64,000 bases of DNA from Gemmatimonas sp. (lineage in GTDB: Bacteria > Gemmatimonadota > Gemmatimonadetes > Gemmatimonadales > Gemmatimonadaceae): the NCBI GenBank assembly GCA_011390885.1, contig JAABRO010000003.1:62001-126000 (forward strand). The letters are read 5' to 3'. The translations under genes and the position numbers were made by a program. The notes under the pieces are model-generated. The model saw nothing but the letters and a program-made list of their open reading frames with translations. It was not told the origin of the DNA and ran no database searches. Below are positions 51,571 through 60,247 of the stretch, piece by piece (within the stretch, counting starts at the first letter, position 1; each line of letters opens with the position of its first letter).

Positions 51571-52956
51571 CTACCCGCGCGCGTACGCGTCGAACAGCGT
51601 GGCCGCGGCGCGCATCCCCTGTCGGAAGTTCTCCACCGCAATCCACTCGTCGGGCGCGTGCGCGTTCTCGCCGGGCAGGCCGAATCCCATGAGCAGCACC
51701 GGCGCGCCGAGGATGCGCTCGAAGTCGCCCACCACGGGAATCGAGCCGCCTTCACCGGTGATCACCGGCGTGGTGCCGAACGCCGCCTCCAGCGCGACCA
51801 CACCCGCATCGTGCAGCGGACCGCCCAGCTCCGCGCGCCACGGCCGTCCACCATGCAGCGCGGTGACCGTGGCCGTGACGCCCGGCGGCGTCACACGCGC
51901 GACATGCTCGGCGATGAGGCGCTCCACCGCCTTGGGATCCTGGTCGGGTACGAGCCGGCAGCTCACCTTCGCCATCGCCACCGCGGGGAGCACGGTCTTC
52001 GCCCCTTCGCCCGTGTAGCCGCTGAGCAGGCCATTCACTTCGCACGTTGGGCGCGTCCACAGCCGCTCGAGCACGGTGTAGCCCGTCTCGCCGCCAAGCG
52101 CTGGCGCACCGGTCTCGGCGCGGAAGTGTTCCTCGTCGAAGGGCAGCGTGCGCATCTGCGCGCGCACCGCGTCGGGCCACGCCTGCACCGCATCGTAGAA
52201 GCCCGCGATCGCCACGCGTCCATGTTCGTCGTGCAGCGTGGAGAGAATGCGCGCCAGCGCCATGGCCGGGTTCACCACCGCACCGCCGTACATGCCCGAG
52301 TGCAGGTCGCTCGACGCGCCGCGCACGTCGATCTGCACGTACGCAAGGCCGCGCAGCGACGACAGGATGCTCGGCACACCGGGTGCGAACATGGTGGAGT
52401 CGGAGATCACGACGCCGTCGCAGCGCAGCCGCTCGCGATGTTCCTCGAGGAACGCCTCGAGGTGCTCGCTCCCCACCTCCTCCTCGCCTTCGGCCAGCAC
52501 GATCACGTTCACGGGCAGCGTGCCGCGCACGGCGAGGTGCGCCTCGAGCGCCTTCACGTGCAGATAGAGCTGTCCCTTGTCGTCCACGCTGCCGCGCGCG
52601 TAGATGCGCCCATCGCGGATCTCCGGCGCGAACGCCGGCGACGTCCACAGCTCGAGCGGCTCGGCGGGCTGTACATCGTAATGGCCGTACACGAGCAGCG
52701 TGGGCGCATCCGGTCCGGCGCCGCGCCATTCACCGAGCACCACGGGATGCCCCGGCGTGTCCATGATGGACGCCGTGAAGCCGGCGTGCGTGAGACGATC
52801 CGCGAGCCACTGTGCGGCCGCGCGGCAGTCCCCCGCGTGTTCGGAGCGCGCGCTCACGCTCGGAATGCGGAGGAACGCGAAGAGCTCGTCGAGCGCGTCC
52901 TGCTGGTGCGCAGCGAGCCACTGGTCGAGATCGGCGGGAACGAAAGGCGTGGTCAT
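51571..52956 (-). CDS. M20-family dipeptidase
   Basis: A 461-aa di-zinc peptidase of the CNDP/PepV-like branch. The start MTTPFVPADLDQWLAAH at 52956 is well placed. Metal ligands appear in order: LLVYGHYDVQPAEPLELW (His and Asp), RGSVDDKGQLYLH (bridging Asp), EGEEEVGSEHLEAFL (catalytic Glu and ligand), VISDSTMF and the C-terminal ENAHAPDEW His. The lid/dimer domain has DLHSGMYGGAVVNPAMALAR. It probably hydrolyses small peptides in the cytoplasm. Divergent and convergent neighbours leave it as a single gene or the last of the crcB strand group. Confidence 0.88.
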   Translation of the reverse strand: MTTPFVPADLDQWLAAHQQDALDELFAFLRIPSVSARSEHAGDCRAAAQWLADRLTHAGFTASIMDTPGHPVVLGEWRGAGPDAPTLLVYGHYDVQPAEPLELWTSPAFAPEIRDGRIYARGSVDDKGQLYLHVKALEAHLAVRGTLPVNVIVLAEGEEEVGSEHLEAFLEEHRERLRCDGVVISDSTMFAPGVPSILSSLRGLAYVQIDVRGASSDLHSGMYGGAVVNPAMALARILSTLHDEHGRVAIAGFYDAVQAWPDAVRAQMRTLPFDEEHFRAETGAPALGGETGYTVLERLWTRPTCEVNGLLSGYTGEGAKTVLPAVAMAKVSCRLVPDQDPKAVERLIAEHVARVTPPGVTATVTALHGGRPWRAELGGPLHDAGVVALEAAFGTTPVITGEGGSIPVVGDFERILGAPVLLMGFGLPGENAHAPDEWIAVENFRQGMRAAATLFDAYARG

Positions 52957-53020
52957 GGATCGACGGAGCGGAAGGGTCGGACGGGAGCGGACGCACAAAG
53001 TCCGGCAGCACACAGGAACG

Positions 53021-53404
53021 TCAGGAGCGCACCACGCCAAGCAGGCGGTCGCCGGCGGCGAGGCCGAGCAGCGTGGCCGCGACGCCAAGCGCCACGCTGG
53101 CAATCACGTACACCGCCGCGCGCAGCAGCCGACCCTCGTGCGCCATCGCCACGAGTTCGGCGGAGAAGGTGCTGAAGGTGGTGAAACCACCGCAAAAGCC
53201 CACGGTGAGCGCCACGCGCCAGATGGCATCGAGGTCGGGCGTGCTCAGCCACCGCGCGAAGAGGCCGATGAGGAACGAGCCGACCACGTTCACCACGAGC
53301 GTGCCCACCGGAAACGCGAGCGTGGTGCGCGCGAGCAGCAGTCCCACGGCGTAGCGCAGCACGGAGCCGCCCGCGCCGCCGATCGCCACGGCGAGCCACG
53401 TCAT
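53021..53404 (-). CDS. crcB: Fluoride channel FluC/CrcB
   Basis: FluC exports fluoride as a dual-topology dimer and protects the cell from fluoride. The 127-aa protein has four helices and family motifs GGAGGSVLRYAVGLLL, FPVGTLVVNVVGSFLIGLF (conserved Asn) and GFCGGFTTFSTFSAE (the Phe-box and the TTFST sodium-site region). ATG 53404 overlaps the stop of the upstream GT39 gene by 4 bp (ATGA), so they are coupled. No fluoride riboswitch was recognised upstream, as expected if it depends on the GT39 promoter. Confidence 0.9.
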   Translation of the reverse strand: MTWLAVAIGGAGGSVLRYAVGLLLARTTLAFPVGTLVVNVVGSFLIGLFARWLSTPDLDAIWRVALTVGFCGGFTTFSTFSAELVAMAHEGRLLRAAVYVIASVALGVAATLLGLAAGDRLLGVVRS

Positions 53405-54993
53405 CGCGGCTCCGACCAGAGCGCCTGACCGAGTGGGGGAATGTCCACGGCCATACGATACAGCCACACGCGACGCGTGGCGACCACGCCGCCCTCGCGC
53501 GTGAGCGACACGCTGTCGGCGAGCCGGAAGTCGCGGAACCAGGTGCCCACCACGCCCGCGAGCGAGTCGCCCTTGGCATCGGCGTCGAAGGCCACCACCA
53601 GTCCGTCACCGGGGCGCACGCGGTCGTGCGCGGTGTCCCACAGGTCGTACTGGTTGCGCCGCGACGCGAGGTTGAGCGCGAACACGGTGGGCTGGTCGGG
53701 GAGGTGGAACGCGAGCTGCGCCGCGTCCTGGTAGCGATTCGCGGCCACCCACACGTCCACGCTGCCGTCGAGGAATGGATCTCGTCGCGCTGCGTGCACC
53801 GTGGCGCCGAGCGCGTCCCAGCCGTGGGCGCGCGCGATCGGATCGCGGCGCGGCGCGAGCGGCAGCACCGGCTTCCACGCCTGCACGCCCACGATCAGCA
53901 GCAGTACGCCCGCGAACACCACCCCGGCGCGGTACCATCGCCCGAACGCCCAGCGCGCCGACGTCGCGGCCAGAAGCGCAACCGCCGCCGGGTAGATCGG
54001 CGCGGGCCAGTTCGCTTCCACGCTGCGTCGCCACGCGCTCACCGCGAACAGCGCGAGCGGCACCAGCGACACGATGCCGAGCGCGAACCTTCGCGCGAGC
54101 ACATCGGTGGGCGCGAGGCGCTTGCGCACCTCCCACCCCTCGCGCAGCGCGAGCAGCACGGCCGCCATGAGCAGCACGAAAAGGATCGGTGAGGCGAGGC
54201 CGAGCTGTCCGCCGAGCAGTTCGAGCTCGCGCGTGAGCGGCGACCCGCGCGCCGGCGAGAAGCCGTGCGAGAGCTGGAAGCGGAACGACACCCACTCGTA
54301 GAACCAGTTCCAGATCACGACAGGCGCGAAGAGCACCGCCGCGACGATCGTGGCCACCCACGGGCCCGGCTCCAGAAACCGCTTGCGCAGCGCCGGGTGC
54401 AGCAGGCAGGCGATCGTGACCGCCACCGGGAAGAGCACACCCGAGTACTTGGCCAGCATGGCCCCGCCCGCGGCCACGCCCGTGAGCACCCACCACACCA
54501 GCGACGAGAGAGAGCGCACGGGCGAGGACAGCGCCTTGGCCAGGAAGAGCGCCCCGAGGGCGAGCGCGGCCAGCATGGGCGCGTCGGGGGTGGCGAGCAC
54601 CAGCCCGAGCGTGGCCAGGGGCAGCACGAACACGAGCAGGGCGGCGCGCGCGCCGGCGCGGGGGCCGCCGAGGTGTGCCGCGAGGGCAATCAGCGCGGCG
54701 TGGGCGATCCCGCCAGCCACCCACGGCCCCAACCGCACGGCCAGCACCGTGTCACCGGCCACGCGCACCCCCGCCGCGATGAGCAGCGCGATGCCGGGCG
54801 GGTGGTCGAAGTAGCCGCCTTCCAGTCGGCGCGTCCACTCCCAGTAGTAGGCCTCGTCCGCCAGCAGCGGCACGAGCCAGGAGAGCAGGGCGCGCACGGC
54901 GGCGCCGACCAGCCACCAGGCCGCGGCCTGGCGCCAGAAGCGGCGGCTCGCGGATGGGGACGGGGGCGTCAGCGGATCATCGAGGACGGGCAC
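53401..54993 (-). CDS. GT39-family membrane glycosyltransferase (ArnT/PMT-like)
   Basis: A polytopic inner-membrane glycosyltransferase of about 530 aa that would use a polyprenyl-phosphate sugar donor. The first periplasmic loop has the acidic LADEAYYWEWTRRLEGGYFD followed by HPPG, the catalytic signature of the family. About eleven to thirteen helices follow (for example LVFVLPLATLGLVLATPDAP). The C-terminal 120 residues form a soluble domain. The acceptor (lipid A, protein or other glycan) is unknown. The GTG at 54993 is preferred because the first helix begins some 25 residues later; ATG 55074 is possible. Confidence 0.82.
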   Translation of the reverse strand: MPVLDDPLTPPSPSASRRFWRQAAAWWLVGAAVRALLSWLVPLLADEAYYWEWTRRLEGGYFDHPPGIALLIAAGVRVAGDTVLAVRLGPWVAGGIAHAALIALAAHLGGPRAGARAALLVFVLPLATLGLVLATPDAPMLAALALGALFLAKALSSPVRSLSSLVWWVLTGVAAGGAMLAKYSGVLFPVAVTIACLLHPALRKRFLEPGPWVATIVAAVLFAPVVIWNWFYEWVSFRFQLSHGFSPARGSPLTRELELLGGQLGLASPILFVLLMAAVLLALREGWEVRKRLAPTDVLARRFALGIVSLVPLALFAVSAWRRSVEANWPAPIYPAAVALLAATSARWAFGRWYRAGVVFAGVLLLIVGVQAWKPVLPLAPRRDPIARAHGWDALGATVHAARRDPFLDGSVDVWVAANRYQDAAQLAFHLPDQPTVFALNLASRRNQYDLWDTAHDRVRPGDGLVVAFDADAKGDSLAGVVGTWFRDFRLADSVSLTREGGVVATRRVWLYRMAVDIPPLGQALWSEPR

Positions 54994-55228
54994 GATCCGA
55001 AAGGTGCCACGTTGGTCGGCTGCGTCACAGTCCTGCCGTGACGTCGCGCCTGTATCGAGATGAACTCGCCGCATGCCGATGGGTAGACAGAAGGGACGGT
55101 GTGCGCACAGGTTGTTCCCGTGGCGTGACGGTTACGGTCCTCCGGGGCCGCGCGTCCCTGAAGGTGCCCCTCGGTCACGAGGGCTCCCCCTCGATTCTCT
55201 TCTCTCCAGCTGCCCAGGACGGACCTGC

Positions 55229-56959
55229 ATGCGGGTCATCCCTTTCGCTCCGCGCCGCATCCATCGGTCGCGCGCCGCGTGGCTCGCTCTCGCCGCCAGT
55301 GCGCTGCTGCTCTCGGCGTGCCGCGATCTCGTGCGCCGAAGCCCGGAGGCCGAGTCCATTACGCTGACCCCGAACGCCTTCGACGTGCCGGTGAACGGCA
55401 GCGTGCGCGTCACCGGTACGGCGTTCGATCGCAACAACAACACGATCGCCGGACGGACCATCCGGTTCTCGTCGGAGACCCCGGCCGTCGCCACGGTCAC
55501 GGCCGACGGCCTCGTGATCGGCGTCGCCCCGGGCCAGGCGATCATTGCCGCGACGCTCGATGACGCGCGCGGTCAGGCGATCGCCACGGTGATTCCCGAG
55601 GTGCCGGCCAGCGTGCAGGTGTCGCCGTCCACCGTGACGCTGCGTCGCACGAACGTGCGGCAGTTCACGGCGACGCCGCGCAACGCATCCGGGGCCCCGA
55701 TCACGGGCCAGACCATCACCTGGCAGTCGAGCAATTCCGCTGTCGCCAGTGTGTCCCCGACCGGCGAGGTCACGGCGGTGGCGCCCGGCGCGGCCACCAT
55801 CACCGCGACTTCGGCGAGCATCAGCGGCACGGCGGCCGTCACGGTCACGGAGATCCCGATCGGGTCGGTCACGCTCGCGCCGGAGACGCGCAGCCTGCAG
55901 GTCAACGAGTCCTTCATTCCCACGGTGACGCTCCGTGACACCGCGTCGAACGTGCTGTCCACCCTCGGGCGAACGCTGACGTGGACCAGCAGCAACGAAA
56001 TCGCGGCGACGGTTTCCACGACAGGCGTCGTCACCGGCCGACGCGCCGGCAGCGCACGCATCACCGCCGCGTCGCCGGACAACCCGGCGATCAGCGGGTC
56101 GACCGACGTCTCCGTGACGGAGCGGACCGTGACGACGGTCGTGATCACGCCACGATCCGGCTCGCTGCGCCTCGGCGTGCCGCGACAGCTCGCCGTGGCG
56201 CTGCTGGACGCTGCCAACGAGCCGGTGACTGGGCGCGCCGTGACGTGGGTGAGCCTGACCCCGACGATCGCGACGATCACGGCGACTGGTATCGTGACGG
56301 GCAATGAGTTGGGCACCGCGCGGATCGTGGCGCGCATCGATCAGGCCGCGGACACCGTGCAGTTCACGGTGACGCGAATCCCCATCACGTCCGTCACGAT
56401 CAGTCCGACGCAGGCCAGCGTCCTCCAGGGGCAGACCGTGACGCTCACCGCGGTCGTGCGCGACTCGGCGGGGACGGAGGTGACCGATCGTCCGGTCTCC
56501 TGGTCGACCGGCAATCCGCTTGTCGCGACCGTCAACAATGGCGTGGTCAGCGGCGTCAGCACCGGCACCGCATCGATTTCCGCCACCGTTGAGGAGCGCA
56601 CCGGTACGGCCAGCGTGACCGTGCTGCGGATCCCGGTGGACTCGATCCGGCTCATCAATCCTGCCGACTCGGTGGTCACCGTCAGCGACACGCTGCCGAA
56701 TCAGGTGCGGCAGGTGCAGCTCGAGTTGCTGGACACCGATGGCAACACGTTGTCCAATCGCGATCTCATCATCACGTCCTCCAACCCGACCGCTGCCGAA
56801 GTCACGTGGAGTCCGGTCACGCGCATCCTCACGGTGCGGGGCCTGCGCTCCGGCACGACGCAGCTTTCCCTGCGCGCACTGGGGAGCAACAGCCTGCCCG
56901 AAGGCAAGACGACACGGCTCACCATCGTCGTGACGAGGCAAACCGGCGCGTCGCCGTGA
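55229..56959 (+). CDS. Lipoprotein made of bacterial Ig-like (Big2-type) repeats
   Basis: A 576-aa surface or periplasmic lipoprotein: signal peptide AAWLALAASALLLSAC (Cys31), then about five to six Ig-like domains of about 85-90 residues. Each repeats a pattern like VTISPTQASVLQGQTVTLTA and WTSSNEIAATVSTTGVVTG or WSTGNPLVATVNNGVVSGVS, followed by a GTASISATV-type strand. Such repeats serve in adhesion or as spacers. No terminal enzyme or anchor domain is seen. The acyl-CoA dehydrogenase gene begins within its stop codon (GTGA). Confidence 0.85.
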   Translation: MRVIPFAPRRIHRSRAAWLALAASALLLSACRDLVRRSPEAESITLTPNAFDVPVNGSVRVTGTAFDRNNNTIAGRTIRFSSETPAVATVTADGLVIGVAPGQAIIAATLDDARGQAIATVIPEVPASVQVSPSTVTLRRTNVRQFTATPRNASGAPITGQTITWQSSNSAVASVSPTGEVTAVAPGAATITATSASISGTAAVTVTEIPIGSVTLAPETRSLQVNESFIPTVTLRDTASNVLSTLGRTLTWTSSNEIAATVSTTGVVTGRRAGSARITAASPDNPAISGSTDVSVTERTVTTVVITPRSGSLRLGVPRQLAVALLDAANEPVTGRAVTWVSLTPTIATITATGIVTGNELGTARIVARIDQAADTVQFTVTRIPITSVTISPTQASVLQGQTVTLTAVVRDSAGTEVTDRPVSWSTGNPLVATVNNGVVSGVSTGTASISATVEERTGTASVTVLRIPVDSIRLINPADSVVTVSDTLPNQVRQVQLELLDTDGNTLSNRDLIITSSNPTAAEVTWSPVTRILTVRGLRSGTTQLSLRALGSNSLPEGKTTRLTIVVTRQTGASP

Positions 56960-58797
56960 CGGGTCCGCAGTCATTCGTTCGCGGGCTGTTCGAAGGGGAG
57001 CTGCATGAGCAGCTCCTCTTCCCGTACCCGGCCCCGCTGACCGAACGGGCGCCGGAGGACGCGGCCACCGCGCAGCGGCTCGTGGCCGAGCTGCACCGCC
57101 TGGTGGACACGGGCGTGATCGACCCGGCACGCATGGACGAGGAGGAGCGCATTCCCGAGGCCGTGATCGAGGCCTTCGCGGCGTGCGGCCTGCTCAGCCT
57201 CTCCATTCCGAAGGCGTACGGCGGGCTCGGCCTTTCGGCCTCCGGCTACGCCGTGGTGGCCGGCGCCGTCGCGGCTGTGGACGCGTCGCTCGCGGTGCTC
57301 ATCGGCGTGCACTGCGGCCTCTCGTCGAAGGCGATCGTGCTCTTCGGCAACGAGGCGCAGAAGGCGCGCTACTTGCCCATGCTCGCGCGCGGCGAGACGC
57401 TCGGCGCGTACGCGCTCACCGAACCCGAGACCGGCTCCGACGCGCAGAACATCGTGACGCGCGCCGAGCGCGCGCCCGACGGGCAGGGGTGGCTGCTCTA
57501 CGGCCGCAAGCACTGGATCGGCAACGGCCAGCGCGCGGGCGTGATCGTGACGTTCGCGCAGACGCTCGTGGAGCGAAACGGCCAGATGGTGCGGCGCCCC
57601 ACGGCGTTCATCATCCGCCCCGACATGCACGGGTTCTCCGTGCACGGCACGGTGCGCAAGCTCGGCATTCGCGCGAGCACGCAGGCCGAGCTCGTGTTCG
57701 ACGGGCTGTACGTGCCCGACGACCATGTGCTCGGCGAGGTGGGCAAGGGCTTTGCGGTGGCGGTGAACGCGCTCAACGCCGGTCGCCTCTCGCTCGCGGC
57801 CGGCTGCACCGCCGCGTCGCGGCTGCTGGTGGACGAGTTCGTGCAGTATGGCGAGCTGCGGCAGCAGTTCGGCGCGACGCTCGTGTCGTTCGAGGTGACG
57901 CAGCGCAAGCTGGCCACGATCGCCGCCAACACGTACGCGGCGGACGCGATGGTGGGCACGCTCGCCGCCGCGCTCGACGGCACCGATGTGGACGCGTCGC
58001 TCGAGGCGGCGATCGTGAAGGTGTTCGCCAGCGAGCTCATCTGGCGCGCCACCGACGAGCTCGTGCAGCTCGCCGGCGGACGTGGCTTCGTGAAGCCGTG
58101 GCCGTACGAGCGCTACCTGCGCGACGCGCGCATCAACCGCATCTTCGAGGGCGCGAACGAGATCCTGCGCCTGTACGTGGGGCTGAATGGCGTGCAGGGC
58201 ACGGCGGCGGAGCTGCAGGAGCTGGCCGAGGCGTTCAAGCGCCCGCTGCAGCACTGGGAGCGCGTGGCCGAGTTCGCCACGTCGCGCGTGAAGTCGGCGC
58301 TTGGGCGGCGCGACACCTTCGCCGTGCCGTTGCACGCGCGCCTGCAGCCGCACGCGCGCTACATCGAGAAGCACACCGCCGAGCTGGCGCAGGCCACGCA
58401 GCGCGCGGTCATGCGTCACAAGAAGCGCATCATCGAGCGGCAGATGGTGGTGGAGCGGCTGGCCGACATGGCCGGCGAACTGTACGCGCGCACGGCCACG
58501 CTGGCGCGCACGCAGCGCCTGCTCGAGGAGCGCGGCGCCGAGGCGTGCGCGCGCGAGCTCGACCTGTGCGACCTGTTCTGCGTGACATCGGGGCGACGCT
58601 TCCGCAACGCGCGCATCGCACTGCAGGACGGCGGCGAAACGATCGACGACCGGCGTCGCGCGATCGCGGCGCGGTTGCGCAGCGAGGGCGGATACCAGTC
58701 GCCGGCCACGGTGCTCGACGTGCCGGCGCCGACGCGGCCGAAGCCGACGCTGACGCCGCCGGCTGATCCGCGTGCCGTGCGGCCGGCCGAGGACTGA
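56956..58797 (+). CDS. Acyl-CoA dehydrogenase family protein with C-terminal extension
   Basis: A flavoprotein of 613 aa starting at GTG 56956, longer than the usual 380-400 aa and similar in length to VLCAD/ACAD9-type enzymes. FAD and substrate motifs are YALTEPETGSDAQNI, KHWIGNGQRAGVIV and GGRGFVKPWPYERYLRDARI. The catalytic base is expected in the NRIFEGANEILRL region. After about residue 420 a helical extension follows (HARYIEKHTAELAQATQRAV, RHKKRIIERQMVVERLADMA), ending in a Pro-rich tail. The physiological substrate is unknown. It overlaps the Ig-repeat lipoprotein gene by 4 bp, an odd pairing of functions. Confidence 0.88.
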   Translation: MTGPQSFVRGLFEGELHEQLLFPYPAPLTERAPEDAATAQRLVAELHRLVDTGVIDPARMDEEERIPEAVIEAFAACGLLSLSIPKAYGGLGLSASGYAVVAGAVAAVDASLAVLIGVHCGLSSKAIVLFGNEAQKARYLPMLARGETLGAYALTEPETGSDAQNIVTRAERAPDGQGWLLYGRKHWIGNGQRAGVIVTFAQTLVERNGQMVRRPTAFIIRPDMHGFSVHGTVRKLGIRASTQAELVFDGLYVPDDHVLGEVGKGFAVAVNALNAGRLSLAAGCTAASRLLVDEFVQYGELRQQFGATLVSFEVTQRKLATIAANTYAADAMVGTLAAALDGTDVDASLEAAIVKVFASELIWRATDELVQLAGGRGFVKPWPYERYLRDARINRIFEGANEILRLYVGLNGVQGTAAELQELAEAFKRPLQHWERVAEFATSRVKSALGRRDTFAVPLHARLQPHARYIEKHTAELAQATQRAVMRHKKRIIERQMVVERLADMAGELYARTATLARTQRLLEERGAEACARELDLCDLFCVTSGRRFRNARIALQDGGETIDDRRRAIAARLRSEGGYQSPATVLDVPAPTRPKPTLTPPADPRAVRPAED

Positions 58798-58812
58798 TAC
58801 CCCCAGGGGGTA
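58798..58812 (+). promoter_or_regulatory. CsoR/RcnR-type operator palindrome
   Basis: TACCCCC-A-GGGGGTA is a perfect 15-bp dyad starting one base after the acyl-CoA dehydrogenase stop and 34 bp before the next ATG. It matches the A/T-TACCC...GGGTA plan of copper- or nickel-responsive CsoR/RcnR-family sites. No CsoR gene is in the window. Confidence 0.65.
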
Positions 58813-58845
58813 CAAACCCTGCGCCGGCCGCCTTACCTTCCGGTC

Positions 58846-59262
58846 ATGAATTTCGCGCTCCGCCGACTCGTCGCGTTGCTGCTGGCCGTGGGGTTGCTCC
58901 CCGCGGCGAGCGGCGGCTCCGTGTGCCTCGCGCACTGGGGGCTCGACGCGTCGGCGGCGAAGCATGAGCACGGCGGCTCGGTGCCCGAGGTCCAGCACGT
59001 CGGCCACGACGCCGAGTCGCAAGCCCACGCCCACCACGGCGTGACGCCGCCTTCGTCCGGCACGCCAGACGGCGGGAGTGCGCCAACCAACGACCAGCCC
59101 GCGCCCTGCACCGCGCTCTCGGCCTGTGGCGTGCTCGTCACGGTCGACGCAACGCGCCCCGCGGCCACGCCGGCCGCCACCCCGCGCGCCGTCGCGCAGC
59201 GCGCGCACACGATCCCGCCGGGGCCGGCCTCCGCCCCCGAGGTCCCCCCTCCGCGAGCCTGA
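58846..59262 (+). CDS. His/Cys-rich exported protein, candidate metal-binding
   Basis: A 138-aa exported protein with signal peptide LRRLVALLLAVGLLPAASGG. The mature part is rich in potential metal ligands: Cys27, His30, His40, His42, His51, His54, then HAHHG (61-65), and Cys88 and Cys94. The C-terminal 40 residues are Ala/Pro-rich. No family is confidently recognised. With a CsoR-type box directly upstream and a His-rich protein two genes later, a role in periplasmic copper or related metal handling is inferred. Confidence 0.7.
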   Translation: MNFALRRLVALLLAVGLLPAASGGSVCLAHWGLDASAAKHEHGGSVPEVQHVGHDAESQAHAHHGVTPPSSGTPDGGSAPTNDQPAPCTALSACGVLVTVDATRPAATPAATPRAVAQRAHTIPPGPASAPEVPPPRA

Positions 59263-59348
59263 GCACCCATCCGGCCGGCCCCGCCGGTCGATGTCGTGCT
59301 CGTCGCCCCGGACGTTCCGGGGCGCTTCTTCCCGCTCTCGGAGTCTTC

Positions 59349-60230
59349 ATGTTTCGTATGTCCCGCGTGCGCGCGTTGCGCACGCGCCTTCGGGCGCCCG
59401 CCCTCGCCTTCGGCGTGGCCGCGTCCCTCCTGCTCGTCCCGTCGGGCGCTTCGGCGCAGACCGACTACTTCAACACCGACGGCGGTCGCCCGCTGCGCAT
59501 CCAGGACGCCACCGCCGTCGAGTGGCGTGCCATCGAGCTGCAGTTCGCGCCGCTCAAGCTCGACCGCAGCCGCGACGGCCGCTGGCATCCGGAGGTCGAG
59601 CCCGAACTCGCGCTCGGCATCCTGCCGCGCACCGTGCTGTCGTTCGGGTTCCCCATGGTCTCAGTCGACCGGCCGACGATCGCGTCGAGCACGAGCAGCG
59701 CCGGCCGCGTGAACGGCCTGGCCAGCATGCACGTCTCGGTCTTCCACCAGCTCAACATGGAGACGCGGCTGCCGGCCTTCGCCGTGAAGGCCGACGCGCT
59801 GCTGCCCGTGGGGCCGTTCTCGGCCGACAACCCGTACTACACGGTCACCGGCATCGTCACGCGCACGCTCTCGGCGCTCGGCCCTGTGCGTGTACACGGC
59901 AACGCGTCGTACACCATGGGCGATGCGCTGCGCGCCGACACGGCATCCCGCGCGATCGTGCCGCCCGCGCCCCGCTGGCGGGCCGGCGTGTCGATGGACC
60001 GCGCCTTCCCGCTGCAGTCCACGCTCGTTGCCGTGGAAGCGCTGGCGCAGCGCTCGCTGCTCGACGGCGACGAGGTCACGTGGAGCACCGGCGCCGGCGT
60101 GCGCCACCAGTTCTCGCCGCGCATCGTGGTGGACTTCGGTGTGCTGCGCGACCTCACCGGCCCCGACCGCGCGTGGTCCTTCACCGTAGGAAGCGCCGTG
60201 GCGCTCAGCCTCGGCCGTCGCCTCTTCTAA
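59349..60230 (+). CDS. Outer-membrane beta-barrel protein
   Basis: A 293-aa exported protein: signal peptide PALAFGVAASLLLVPSGASA, then amphipathic strands ending in VGSAVALSLGRRLF, whose final Phe is the Bam recognition signature. Strands such as LPAFAVKADALLPVGPFSAD and ALGPVRVHGNASYTMG alternate with polar turns; about 10-12 strands fit the length. It resembles the 'transporter'-type barrels found beside metal-efflux genes. Position two in the CsoR-box operon suggests metal or solute export, which is inference. Confidence 0.75.
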   Translation: MFRMSRVRALRTRLRAPALAFGVAASLLLVPSGASAQTDYFNTDGGRPLRIQDATAVEWRAIELQFAPLKLDRSRDGRWHPEVEPELALGILPRTVLSFGFPMVSVDRPTIASSTSSAGRVNGLASMHVSVFHQLNMETRLPAFAVKADALLPVGPFSADNPYYTVTGIVTRTLSALGPVRVHGNASYTMGDALRADTASRAIVPPAPRWRAGVSMDRAFPLQSTLVAVEALAQRSLLDGDEVTWSTGAGVRHQFSPRIVVDFGVLRDLTGPDRAWSFTVGSAVALSLGRRLF

Positions 60231-60247
60231 GCCACCGGAGCCATCTC

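Noticed and set aside
55075-55228. Riboswitch upstream of the Ig-repeat lipoprotein
   Set aside because: The region is GC-rich with short hairpins, but no conserved riboswitch core was recognised.
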